Shown: positions 33,364-44,393 of the stretch, one piece after another
How positions within the stretch are numbered: the stretch's first letter is position 1
Layout: each line of letters opens with the position of its first letter
Source of the DNA: Lactuca virosa
Taxonomy: Eukaryota > Streptophyta > Magnoliopsida > Asterales > Asteraceae
DNA length: 64,000 bases
Assembly (NCBI GenBank): GCA_928212115.1
Contig: CAKMRJ010003334.1
Coordinates: 307,523 to 371,522, forward strand
Direction of reading: 5' to 3'
Program-made: the position numbers and the translations under genes
The notes under the pieces: generated by a model
What the model was told of the DNA's origin: nothing
The model's database searches: none
Seen by the model: the letters and a program-made list of their open reading frames with translations, nothing else

Positions 33364-35148
33364 CTGCCGCCTCCTGCCGCCACCAGCCATCGCGTCGGGT
33401 GGCGGTGTTCCTTGTTTGGTTTGTGACTCATTTGGATGTTTGGACAAAGGGACTAATAAACCCTAATGGGCCCAATAAAGCCCTAAATGGCCTAAAAGCC
33501 CAAACGTGAGACTAATGGGCCTAGTGAAGCCCTAATGGGCCTAATGAACCTTAATTGATCAAAAGACCAATCTATTGGGTCTATTGGGCTAAGATGGGTT
33601 GGAAACCCTAATTAGGGTTTAGAAAACCCTAATATTGGATTTATGGGCTTGGACTTATCAGGACCCACGCATGGGCCATTGGAATGGAATTGTGTATTAT
33701 GCCCAATCACACCGTATGATTTATTTAGAAGAGTGATGGACTTAATGGATTAAGTCCTTAATGGGTTTAGTGAGAAACACTTAACCCTAATCGTCATTTT
33801 ATGTGAAACCCTAATTTCACTTAGGTTTATTGTTGGGCCTTTCTATTGGGCCTTGATGATTGGGTTATTAATGGGCCATCCAAGATCAAGCAAATAAACT
33901 AGAATAATTAATCGGCTTTGAGGTAAGGCCCATATGAGGAGTTCGGCCCAATTTGGAAAATTAGGCCATAGATGGGCCATAGTTTGGGCCTTAATGATTA
34001 TATGATATTGGGCCATTAGGATGTCAAATTTTGGACTGGAATAAATGGTTGGGCCTTAGAATGAGGCCATGTAAAGGTTTGGGCCCAATTTGGAAATTGG
34101 GCTATATGTTGGGCTTTGACTCATAGTTGACTTTTGGGTCTTTGAATTGGGCCTTGGGATGGGCTAAAGCTAAGCTAAGGGTAAAGTAGTATTTACCCCA
34201 AGTATGTACTTATGGCTATGAGTTAGAACCCAATTATTAATTGGGTGATGTTTGATATTGACAGTTCGAGAATCTATCATCCAACAGCTGGGATTGTGTA
34301 TACGGGACTTCAGCAGTGCCAGGTGAGTTATCCTCACTGTACTCAAGGGTCTAAGGCACCAAGGCTGGCCCTTTGTTTTGTTATTGGGATTATTACTGTT
34401 GTGATATGTTAGACCGGTATCCTGGTCGATTGGATGTGGTTATGCTTAGTGACCTATAGTTGGTTTGACTGTCTGCATGCTAGTTGTTATGCCAATTAGG
34501 TAGATCTATAGGACTACCTGGTAGTATTATGTGATTATCTGTATGTGCATTAGTTGTGTTATATGTCGACATATTATGTGGGATGGGTTGGGGTGAAACT
34601 GCTCCGTGCGGTAACCAACAAACCCGGGAGCATTCCAGATACAAGATGAGGGAGACTCGTACTGTGGGGTCGATGGCAATCCAGATGTGATCTGTGGGCC
34701 CGGAAGGTAATCCAGACTCACACTGCGGGCCCAGGGGTAATCTAGTCTGTAAAGCTGTGGACCTAGTACATGATGTTAGTTGTATACGTGTTTTGTGAAG
34801 TGTATCGGTAGGTTGACATTCCAACCCAATGGTTGAGGGTCTGGGGTATTCCATCCCGATGGATGATTGGACCCACAGTATGTTGTTTGTGATTATATGT
34901 GTATTGTTGTGTGTATGGGTATTTTGGGGGAACTCACTAAGCTTTGTGCTTACGGTTTCAGTTTATTGTTTCAAGTGTTTCAGATGACTCGGCAACGCAA
35001 AGGCGTGACCGTACACATCCTCGTGTTTTGGACTTATGGTTTCTGGGATACTCTGATATTAAACTATTTTGAAAACATGTCGTAATAACTAATGGCTTTT
35101 GGATGATTGAAAAAGTTTTAAATTTGCTTGATTTTTATGGGTGTTACA

Positions 35149-35607
35149 AGTTGGTATCAGAGCCTTGGTTTACGTGAATTGGAAGAACACTCGTGTGAAT
35201 CCAGTCTCAAATCAAGGAAAGATTTTCAAAATAAATTTAAATGGTTTTCAAAATAAGTAAAAGAGGATGCGAAGTGTACGATCAGCCGGAGCCAGTAAGT
35301 AGACCCCAAAATATCATGTAGTTATTTGATTATGCGATATGTTAGAACATCATGCTAGTACTAGGCTAGGGATCTTTTGGAATTGCATGATAGAATTGCC
35401 TGATTACATGATGCCTGCTAGCCTAGGGTTTTCCTTATATGAGATTGACATCATTACTGTAGTTTCTTGTGTATGCATCACGGCTGTATATAATTAATAT
35501 CTTATAGCCTGAGAATGTTTGATTTGGCCTTATGTTCTTTTCTTATTGATTAGGGCTTAGGGTAGGATTGGATATTCAAAAGTCTATAGGGTCCAGCGTT
35601 ATGTATG
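35149..35607 (+). mobile_element. Leader of element H, left of the F insertion
   Basis: The sequence follows the leader of element E (GTGTACGATCAGCC, then GGCTAGG..TCTT, then GATGCC..AGCCTA(A/G)GG). It is interrupted at 35607/35608 by element F and resumes at 56145. Confidence 0.8.
35152..35164 (+). other. Primer binding site of element H
   Basis: TGGTATCAGAGCC, three bases after the LTR, is an initiator tRNA-Met primer site. Confidence 0.9.
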
Positions 35608-35928
35608 TGTTGGGTTAAGAAGTGTTGCGTCATTGGGCTTTTGGTCTAAGTCCATTGTTCTCATGGTACTGGGCTTGTCCAGCCGTGTTTCATTTATTAG
35701 GGTTTACTATATGTAATGCATGCATGCACCATATTCTGTGTAGTTGTCGATAAAATCATTGTAACCCTACCACACCTCTACAGTAGCAATTCTTAATAGA
35801 GTTCTTCTGAGGTTGTGGATTATTAATCATTCGACATCTGTTTGATTCATCTTGTGTTCTTATTTACTTTGTGTTACTGTGTTACTTGTTAAGGATCTCA
35901 TCGATCTTAAAGGGTTTTATTCCCATCA
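35608..35928 (+). repeat. 5' LTR of element F
   Basis: This 321-bp LTR runs from TGTTGGGTTAAG to TTCCCATCA and pairs with 55819-56139. Confidence 0.95.
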
Positions 35929-35930
35929 AT

Positions 35931-35942
35931 TGGTATCAGAGC
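35931..35942 (+). other. Primer binding site of element F
   Basis: TGGTATCAGAGC begins two bases after the 5' LTR. Confidence 0.92.
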
Positions 35943-36117
35943 GGGAGGCTGTGTAAATCATACGCATCTCTTCTGTTTGAAGAATATCTTTAGGGTTTCT
36001 GCTTTTATTGAATCTATTGAGCCGTCATTACTTCATTGACGTTGTTCATCGATCTCGATATTACCCTAATACCGCTTTACAAGTCTGATTCGTGACATGT
36101 AAACAAATCAAGTCATC

Positions 36118-37326
36118 ATGTCTCATGACGATTCTCAAACTAATCCCATCAACATCTCCAACAGCATTGGTTCGACTACAAGGATTCCGATCTTGTATAC
36201 TCAAGAGTATGAAGTCTGGGCTCTTCACTTTGAATATTATGTTCTTGGTTTAGAGGACAACGGATATTTGATCTGGGAGGCTATTACTGTGGGCCCTTTT
36301 GCTCATGCCGGAACCGAAAGAACCATCAAGACACAAAAAGAGTATAATCAGATGATGATTGATGTGAAAGATGTCACTCAAGACGAGAAGGACAAGCTGA
36401 TCAGAAACGTAAAAGCAATGAGGATGATCAGATTCGCCTTACAATCTGACACCTTTCGTCTGGTGAGTGTGTGTACTACTGCAAAGGAGATTTGGGACAT
36501 GCTTAAGGAGTTATATTCCACCGATGAGGATCTCGTACATTCCACTCAAACTCTTCTGCTTTCAGAGTTTGGTGACTTCAAGCAAAAGCAACATGAAAGT
36601 CTCATTCAAACATTCGATCGTTATAACCATCTTCTCAGTAAGATGATCAAACATGGAATTGGCAGAGAGGTGATTGAGCAGAAGGTCACTTTTATGAATG
36701 GTCTAAGGCCAGAATGGATGGCGTTGGTTTCGACTGTTAAAGCTCATGAACAGTTTAAATCCTACTCGTTGGCGAGGCTCGTGGGAATTCTCAAGTCTCA
36801 TGAAAGTGTTGTGACAAAGGAAATGAAGGTAGTCTCCGGAATGGGATCATTGGCTCTTATCTCAAAGGGTAAGAATGTGAGTGAAGAAGAAGCATAGTCA
36901 AATCTTTCTGAGTGTGATCTGACAAACGAAGAATACGCGTTGATGGTATCCAATCCCAAGCGGTTTGCTAGAAAGAAGTTCCCAGCCAAGAACCGAAACT
37001 GGCAGGGTAGCTATAGTTCGGAGAAAGCGAAAGAGGAGATTAAAAGTGCTCCTCAGAAAGAAGAAGAAAAGAAGGATAGCAAACTTGTGGGTGACTCGGG
37101 CTATGACTGCAATTATTGTCATGGCAAAAACCATCTAGAGAAGGAATGCATGATAAGGAGAATGAATGAGAAGAAAGAGGAAGAATACGACGAAGCTTAC
37201 TACATGCGTAAGCTTGAAGAGACCAAGAAAAAGAAGTCTAACGATAAATCCATGCTTGTGTTAATTGTGCAGGAAAATATTGAAGAAAACAAGTTCGGTG
37301 GTGTAGAGGTATGGTCCACTGATTAG
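36118..37326 (+). pseudogene. gag of element F
   Basis: ATG 36118 (MSHDDSQTNPINISNS) opens a gag of the Ty1 UBN2 type. Blocks such as TAKEIWDMLKELYS and QTFDRYNHLLSKMIKHGIGR span about residues 120-190, ahead of HESVVTKEMKVVSG. An in-frame TAG at 36895 interrupts it, after which the same frame continues to a zinc knuckle CNYCHGKNHLEKEC at about residue 330 and to a second TAG at 37324. Gag would form the particle and bind RNA. Apart from these two stops the frame is well preserved. Confidence 0.82.
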
Positions 37327-39317
37327 GAAGATGAGGAAGTTCGCAAGCCCACTCATGGCAGGGCATTTGTCGCGAAAGAAAAAGGTTCAGAGTTTGCTGG
37401 AAAGTGTCTGATGGTGACCGCAGGAGTATCACAAATGAGAGGCTATACTACAGATGGCGGGTGTGATGAGACGAAGGAAAGGGAAGACAAATGCTTCACT
37501 GCAAAGCCAGTTGGAGAGCAGATCAACGAGTGTGATCGGTTGATCAAGAAGGTAAATTCCATCCTTGAATCTCTCGAAATACCAGTTTCTAACTATGAAA
37601 AAGAGTTAAATGATTTAAAATTCACCTTTTCTAGTTTAAGTAGTAGCCTAAAACAAACTCGCCTCACAAACTCTAACCTAACTGATCAAATTAGCAGGGT
37701 GTCTTCCAAGAGTGAGGAGCGAAGGATATGTATAGAGAAGAAGGAATTAGAGTTGGTTAGGACAAGAGACGATTTGATTTATATGCAACGTGACAATTTA
37801 AAGTTTTTGAAACAAAGGAATATTTTTTTTGTTTAATTGCTAAATGTCTTTATTCCAATATTACTCAGTTGCATTTAGATTGTGAGATTGGCAACAAAAT
37901 TCACAAAATGATTTTGTCTTTCCTTGAGTTAAAGGGAGACGAAATAGATGTCGATTGTTATAATTGTGAATCAATTGTCTCATCAGAAGCATACAGAATT
38001 GGACTGGACAAAATCGAGTCATTTATTAAGTCCAAGGACCACAAGGACATGCTTAGAAACTTACTGGATGAAAATGATAAATTGAAAATAAAGACTGAAA
38101 CTGTACAGAAATTTGATTCATCGAGTTCTAAGTTAAGTTCAGATAACAAGATTAATGTTGAAAATACGTCTGAATTTGATGAGGACAGTGACATGAGTGA
38201 AATATCTGTGGAGGACGAGGTTGATTGTTCTGAATTTATTAAAACTGAACCTGAACCAACAAAAGTCCTTATATCCGAAAACTCTGTTGAGTTCGCTCGA
38301 TTGTCTACAGAAAAGGTCAAAGTCCTAAAAGAGAAGGCTGTGGTATACCAAAAGGTACAAACCGTGCCAAATCAAGTATACACTACTGCAGGAGTTACTA
38401 AGGATCATACAGCTGAGCTAACAGCCTTGGTAGATAAAGACAACGCTGATGGCTGTGATAATCATTTTTGGTCAGCTCCAATCGACAATGTCGACGAAAC
38501 GAAAGGCTTATCAGAACGAACCTCATGGAGAGTAAAAAACATATACGTAGCTGAACCACTAAATAAACCTTCAAGGTTCGATAAAGCCAGCACAAGTGGC
38601 ACCAAAGACGTTCAAGGTGAACTCTCAAAAGGTTTAAACGAACCGCAGTCGGTGAGACCCGAACCTCATGCTAGGAAGCCGAAAGCGAATGTGAATATTC
38701 ACAAATCTTCCAAGAAAATTGCAGAGCAGAAGCGTCAACGAAACAGGAGATATCAGAAAAAGCTCAACAAGAGGAAGCAGTTTTGGCAATCCCAGAACTC
38801 CAACTATGTACGTAAAGAAAAGGGTTCCAACCAAAAGACGAAAGTACATACGCATGCGAAATCCAAACAGTGTTCACACTGTCATTCTTGTGATTCACAG
38901 AAACAAAAGAGTAGTTTCGATCATAAGTCTTCCGTTTCAAAAAGGATCTCTGAGAAAGCCAATCACACTCACTCTCAACCAAAGAAAACTCCTATCAAGG
39001 ATGTCAAAGGGAAGAGAAAGCTCGTCTCCGATTCTGAAGTTCAAATAAAGAAGACGACCACTAACCCTTAGAAGGATAAGAAAGAATTTGTTAAGAATCA
39101 AAATAAAGAAAAACAAACTGATTCAAACAAAGCGAATAACAAAATCAAAGTTTTCACCATTAAAAGAAAAGACGAAACCACATTAATAAAACGAATGTAT
39201 ATGAATGATCTTTCTATTGCTTTTCCTTGTCATGTAAAAGGCTCACCAGGACCCAAACAACTTTGGGTTCCTAAATCTGCTTAATTTTTGTAGATTATTT
39301 GTGACGAGCAGTTTGAC
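37327..39317 (+). pseudogene. Gag C-terminal/spacer region of element F, coiled-coil and basic
   Basis: The gag frame continues past the stop at 37324 through a coiled-coil-like region (LTNSNLTDQISRVSSKSEER) to 37836. A run of eight T at 37825-37832 then marks a frameshift. In the new frame an acidic part (SDMSEISVEDEVDCSEF) is followed by a strongly basic, lysine- and histidine-rich part up to a stop at 39069. Long gag extensions between the zinc knuckle and protease are seen in Sirevirus-type elements. I do not recognise a separate domain in it. Confidence 0.65.
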
Positions 39318-39640
39318 GACAAATGGTATATTGATAGTGGCGGCTCGCGTCACATGACGGGGAGGAAGGAAGAACTGAGGGAGTTTCGTGCTCTCAAAGA
39401 TGGTGGATGTGTCAAATACGGAAAACAACTCTTATGGCACAATAAAAGGCTACGACATGATCACGAATGGAGATTTCTAAATCCAAAAAGTTGCCTATGT
39501 GGAAGGTTTACAACACAACCTGATCAGTGTTTTGCAATTAGTTGTGGGGACTGGCCTGAATGTATCGTTCGATGATGAAGGGTCAGAGATCATAGAGAAG
39601 GAAACGAAAACGGTTCTACTGAAGTCACAACGAAAAGGAG
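39318..39640 (+). pseudogene. Protease region of element F
   Basis: WYIDSGGSRHMTGRKEELRE (about 39325-39385) holds the retropepsin DSG triad and the usual SRHMTG that follows. An extra A near 39422-39425 shifts the frame. The remaining protease sequence can be followed in another frame to about 39640 before the integrase frame starts. Confidence 0.82.
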
Positions 39641-39690
39641 AGATGTATTCGTTAAATCTGAATCCGATATGAGAAAAGCTTGCTGTTTGC

Positions 39691-40605
39691 TTGTTAACAA
39701 AGGCTCACTTTGATGACAGGTGGTTATGGCACAGAAGACTTTCACACCTCAATTTTAAAGATATCAACAAGCTCGTTCTTGGTGATCATGTGCGAGGTCT
39801 TCCCCTCTTGAAGTTTGACAAAGATCATCTATGTGCTGCATGTGAAATGGGGAAGCAAAGCAGGAAAAGTCATCCAACTCTTGTGAACACAAAGATTATT
39901 GAACCTCTTGAACTGCTACACATTGATCTTTGTGGGCCTTCGGCAATTGAGAGTGTCGGTGGTAGTAAGTACATCCTTGTTATTGTCGATGATTTTTCAC
40001 GATTCACTTGGGTATATTTTCTTAAACAGATATCAGAGGCGACTCCTAAACTCAAGAACTTTGTAAAACAAGTGGAGCTTCAACTGCGAAAGGTGGTCAG
40101 AAATATTAGAAGAGACAACGGATTGGAATTCAAGAACAAAGATTTTGAAGAATTTCTAACCGAAAAGGGAGTCACACACAACTTCTCTGCTCCTTATGCT
40201 CGTTATGTGAGGCTGCTCGAACCATGCTTAGCTTCGCCTCTCTTCCTCTGTATTTTTGGGCCGATGCCATTGCTGCTGCTTGCTATACCCAAAACTGATC
40301 CTTTCTCAATAAGCATTTTCTGTTACTCCATATGAGATTCTTAATAATCGCAAACCTAACGTAAAGTTTTTCCATGTCTTCGGTTCCAAGTGTTTCATCT
40401 TCAACTCCAAAGAGAACCGAAACAAGTTTGATGTAAAAGCTGACGAAGGGATTTTCTTGGGGTACTCTATAACCTCCAAGGCATATAGGGTTCTCAATAA
40501 AAGATCCAAGAAGATAAAAGAAACCTATTATGTCACGTTTGACGACAATTACATGAAGAAATCTCAATCAAGCGAAAGTCCAATGGAGGAAATCTTTCCT
40601 TAGAC
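39691..40605 (+). pseudogene. Integrase of element F, with a deletion in the catalytic core
   Basis: The GAG-pre-integrase zinc segment (WHRRLSHLNFKDINKLVLGD, then HLCAACEMGKQSRKSHP) leads into the core. Catalytic aspartates are present in LLHIDLCGPS and RRDNGLEFKN. After FSAPYA the segment that normally carries the catalytic glutamate is missing. Sequence resumes, shifted in frame, with a region corresponding to the helix after it, and the C-terminal part continues to about 40605 (FHVFGSKCFIFNSKENRNKF). The deletion removes the third catalytic residue, so integrase activity is lost whatever the other lesions do. Confidence 0.82.
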
Positions 40606-41150
40606 CGGACAAGTCACACTGTCGGTATCCAATCTGTTTGAAGAGTACATGTCGCTCTTTGATGAACCAAAAAAGGCCATCAACTCTGAAGCGAAGGCAG
40701 CCGATAACAAAATTGATAATCTAAAGAAGATAATCGATGACGCTGCAAAGGACATGGAAAGTGAACCTCAAAGTCCAAGCGAAACTCATGCCTCAAGCGA
40801 ACCTCCAAAAGATAGCACACCACTGCAGGGGAATGTTCGTCTCCATCAACAAAACATGATTCACATCCCCAGGAGGAGAACAAGTCACCAAAAACGACCC
40901 ATGAAAGTCCATTCGAGGGGCAGCCTTCTGAACCTATTACTGAAACCATGTCATCATTCGAGGGGGAGAATCATAGTACGAATGTCGATGATGATCAATC
41001 AGAATTTGAAAAAGATGTAGATGCCGAACTGGATCATGCCTATGATCCAAATTACCCTCCACTCACTAAATGGACAAGAGATCATCCGAAAACACAAGTG
41101 ATTGGTGAATCATCTGAAGGAGTCCTTACACATTCTCAAGTTAAAGCGAA
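40606..41150 (+). pseudogene. Integrase-RT linker of element F
   Basis: An acidic, serine- and proline-rich, poorly conserved stretch (ESEPQSPSETHASSEPPKDS) connects integrase to reverse transcriptase. Two frames are used (40649-41020 and from 40948), so at least one frameshift is present. Confidence 0.65.
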
Positions 41151-42220
41151 ACAAACTTCTTTATTCTCTCAAGTGGAATATTGCATGTTTAATTCGTTTG
41201 TCTCCAAGATAGAACCGAAAACTGTCTACACCGCACTCGATCATTCTGATTGGGTACAGGCTATGCAAGACGAACTCAACGAGTTTGAGAGAAACCGAGT
41301 CTGGAGACTGATTCCTACTCCAAAGGATGCATCTATAGTTGGTTTAAAATGGGTATTTCGTAACAAGATGGATAAAGAAGGGAATGTGATACAGAACAAA
41401 ACGAGACTTGTAGTGAAAGGATATTGTCAGGAAGAAGGGATAGATTATGAAGAAACCTTCGCTCCAGTAGCAAGGTTAGAATCCGTGCGGATCTTTCTGG
41501 CATATGCAGCACATAAGAATGTTGAAGTTTTTCAAATGGACGTCAAGTGTGCTTTCCTGAATGGGGAGTTGGAAGAAACTGTATATGTTGAACAACCACC
41601 AGGTTTCGTGAATGAGAAATATCCTGATCATTGCTACATTCTCGACAAGCCAGTTTACGGTCTAAAGCAAGCCCCTAGAGCCTAGTATGAAACTTTAACT
41701 CGCTTTCTAAAAATGTCTAAATGCAAACAAGGTTCGGTTGACTCAACCTTCTTTCGCAAGAAAGAGGGTGACCACCTTATGATAGTCTAAATTTATGTCG
41801 ATGACATCATCTTCATTTCCATGAATCCCAACTTAACAGCTGAATTCCGAAAATTGATGGAGACTAAATTTGAGATGAGCTCAATGGGTCCAATTAACTT
41901 TTTCCTTGGCCTGAACATAAGACAGGGACCAGAAGGTATATTTATCAATCAGGAGGCTTACACAAAGACTTTGCTAGCAAAATTTGGCATGATGGGAGAC
42001 TCAAAAGTGAAGGTTCCAATAGCATTCGGAACGAAGCTGACACCATCCCTGGATAAACCGGCTGCTGACATGACCCTCTATCGTCAAATGATAGGGTCAC
42101 TAATGTATCTTACAGCTAGTAGACCGGATATCATGTTTTCTCTTTGCTATTGTGCCAGGTTCCAAAACCAATCCACGCGAACCTCACTTGGTGGATGTTA
42201 AGAATATCCTCAGATATTTG
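41151..42220 (+). pseudogene. Reverse transcriptase of element F
   Basis: Ty1 RT blocks appear in order: DWVQAMQDELNEFERNRVWR, GLKWVFRNKMDKEGNVIQNK, GIDYEETFAPVARLESVRIF, QMDVKCAFLNGELEETVYVE, VYGLKQAPRA and the catalytic YVDDIIF at about 41792-41812. TAG codons at 41683 (in place of a tryptophan codon) and at 41788, just before YVDD, break an otherwise continuous frame. The C-terminal MIGSLMYLTASRPDIMFSLC follows before a frameshift near 42160. Confidence 0.87.
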
Positions 42221-42657
42221 AAGCGAACCTCGTCTCTCGAAATATAGTATCCAACCAAATCATGCTTCTTTTTTCAAGCATTATCCGATGTCGATCTTGG
42301 AGGATGTGGTCTAGATCGAAAGAGCACAACTGGAGGTTGTCAATTTCTTGATGGTAAACTCGTCAGCTGACAGTCTAAGAAACAAACATATGTATCCCTA
42401 TCTACTACTGAAGCTGAATATATAGCCGCAGCATCTTGTACCTCACAGGTCGTCTGGATCCAAAGCCAACTAAGAGATTATGGCCTGAATATGAACAAAA
42501 TTCCCCTATACTGCGACTCAGAAAGTGCAATCCGTATTTATCATAACTCAGCGCAACATTCCACTAAAGCCTTACCTGAAGCAACCTTCTATAGAATAGT
42601 CCAAGGCTTAGGAATGATGGAAGTTGAATCTGTACCGAAACCATCTTCGCTCCCTTG
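42190..42657 (+). pseudogene. RNase H of element F
   Basis: In a second frame the sequence reads VDVKNILRYLKRTSSLEI, a stop, ALSDVDLGGCGLDRKSTTGG and TEAEYIAAASCTSQVVWI, typical Ty1 RNase H. A TGA near 42367 and other changes interrupt it. It ends with a TGA at about 42656. Confidence 0.8.
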
Positions 42658-42693
42658 AGTATCACTTTCGCTTTCGCCTCATTAAAAATTGAC

Positions 42694-42779
42694 AAGCGAA
42701 ATAGACCGAACGCTCGGTCTATTTCGGTTCCGATTTTTTCGGTAACCAAATTATACCGAACATCCGGTGTATTTCGCTT
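42694..42779. promoter_or_regulatory. Strong hairpin region after pol of element F
   Basis: GAAATAGACCGA and its exact complement TCGGTCTATTTC are separated by ACGC (42698-42725). Outer arms AAGCGAAATA (42694-42703) and TATTTCGCTT (42770-42779) are also exactly complementary, so two alternative or stacked folds are possible. It lies about 40 bases after the end of pol. Confidence 0.75.
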
Positions 42780-42852
42780 TATTCATCAACAGGCGAACTC
42801 TCGGTTGAAACATCATGTATACTTTTTGTACGTTATTTTTTCAAAAACACAA

Positions 42853-43030
42853 GAATATTTTATCTTCTGTTTTTATTTATTTTCAGAAAATTCCAAATTA
42901 CAAAAATATTTTCTCTTCTGTTTTTATTTATTTTCAGAAAATTCAAAAATACATAAATATTTTCTCTTCTGTTTTTATTTATTTTCAGAAAAATCAAAAA
43001 TACAAAAATATTTTCTCTTCTAATTTTGTT
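42853..43030 (+). repeat. 51-bp tandem repeat, about 3.5 copies, in element F
   Basis: Units of TATTTTCTCTTCTGTTTTTA plus TTTATTTTCAGAAAATTC-type sequence repeat with a period of 51 bases. Each unit contains TTTTCAG, a 3' splice-site-like word. The period is a multiple of three, so the repeat stays open in two frames. Confidence 0.85.
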
Positions 43031-44393
43031 TATCTAATTGAAAGGTTCATAGAAGAATTCGAGTGATGGAGCTGGGGCAGGTATAAATCTCTTTATCTTT
43101 GTACTAGCTTAGTGTCCCTAGAAGCATGATGTTGCATGTTGTCTAAAGCCTCTAAGACTCTAAGTGAAGCCTTACTGATTCGACATATACAACTCGTTTC
43201 TTCCCAATCAGGCTGCCAAAATCACTTAAGTCATGAGCTACCTTACTCTTCTCACAATGATTTAAGAGTTATCTGCTCGGTCCTAATTGTATAGCAGAGT
43301 TACTTTCGGTTCTTTAACCACCTTCATACTTTTCTCCATCACATTACGCTTCATAAACGTAACCCTTGAGACTCTCAACATTTACCACTGAGGTTTATGG
43401 TTACACAACATCTGTGTTAATGATCTTAGTTTCATTTCACCACGTACTAAGTGAAACCCAAAATCCAATTCCTTTACTGAATTGACCATGAAATCTCTTT
43501 TATTTTTTTATGAGATCTTTATGAAATGCTCCGACACAAGGATATTTCTACCCAAGAGATCCAATTTTAATTTTGATGTTTTGAGATTTCTAAATTATCA
43601 CCAAGTCACTGAAAAATGCACAAACCTACTTGATGTTTTTGGCTACACTGGCCACACAAGTACTTCACTCAACTTTCGGTCTTATGTCAAGGTTCGTAGT
43701 TCAGTTGAAGCGAAAGCTACCCTTATAGCCGCATATTGAAAAGATGCCTTTCATTGCTTCTTAACAAGTATTTGATCGTACTTCAACGGGAAACCACACA
43801 AACACTTCTAAGTCTCTCTTGACTTTGAAGGAAGCAATTCGTGCCCGGGATCCACAGTTTTGTGTCTCTAAAGACATCACTAATATCCCACATCAATAAC
43901 TTGCTTTATTTCGTTTTCTTTGGCACGCTCTTGCATGAAGTTCTTTATGATCTTCCAAAGTCTGGTTCGTGGTTCCAATGGTAATTTGCTGATTTATTGT
44001 TTCGCTTCTTGGTGTTCTTATTATTAAAGAAGTGACAGGTGTTATGTCCATCTATTTGGAATATGAAGCGAGAGGGAGATTCGGTTTTGAAAAGGAATTT
44101 GAAACGGTTGCTTAATTTGCAGAGGAGATGAATGGATAAGATTTTGAAAAAGGTGCATGAATTTGGAACGTTACCCTATCGTCATGCCGCTTGACACGTT
44201 TTTTTTGGGGAAAGACAGTTGTCAAATCGCATCTTTTTCGGCGTCGTTTCAGAACGTTACGCTATCATCATTAATAGATATTTCTCTCTCCTAGAAATCG
44301 TATAAAGGGTTTTGTTTCATTCCGTTTTTCTCTTTACAAACACTCTCAAGCATTCTCAAGGCGATTTCTCTTCTTCCTCACCAAGCTTCTACA
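43031..44393 (+). other. Noncoding 3' region of element F before the post-pol gene
   Basis: No long open frame or clear domain is seen. It may act as leader or promoter for the following gene; TATAAAGGG occurs at about 44300-44308, some 90 bases before the ATG, in a TATA-box-like position. Confidence 0.5.

Larger units (their letters stand above)
31822..35148 (+). repeat. 5' LTR of element H (Ty3), 3.3 kb
   Basis: It starts TGTAACACCC and ends GGTGTTACA, followed by a tRNA-Met primer site. The single copy in the window is 3327 bp. It has a TATA box at 32192-32198, a GC-rich transcribed start, three CCACCACC..GGTGGTGG hairpins (33013-33363) and a long tract rich in GGGCC and CCCTAA words (about 33450-34200). 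Small open frames inside it look accidental. Confidence 0.85.

Noticed and set aside
32218..33447. Several GC-rich open frames rich in Pro, His and Arg in both strands
   Set aside because: They lie inside the 3.3-kb LTR of element H and overlap in several frames. They are explained by CCACC-type hairpin repeats and show no recognisable domain.
42853..43030. CRISPR-like regular repeat
   Set aside because: A tandem repeat without spacers, in a plant retrotransposon.
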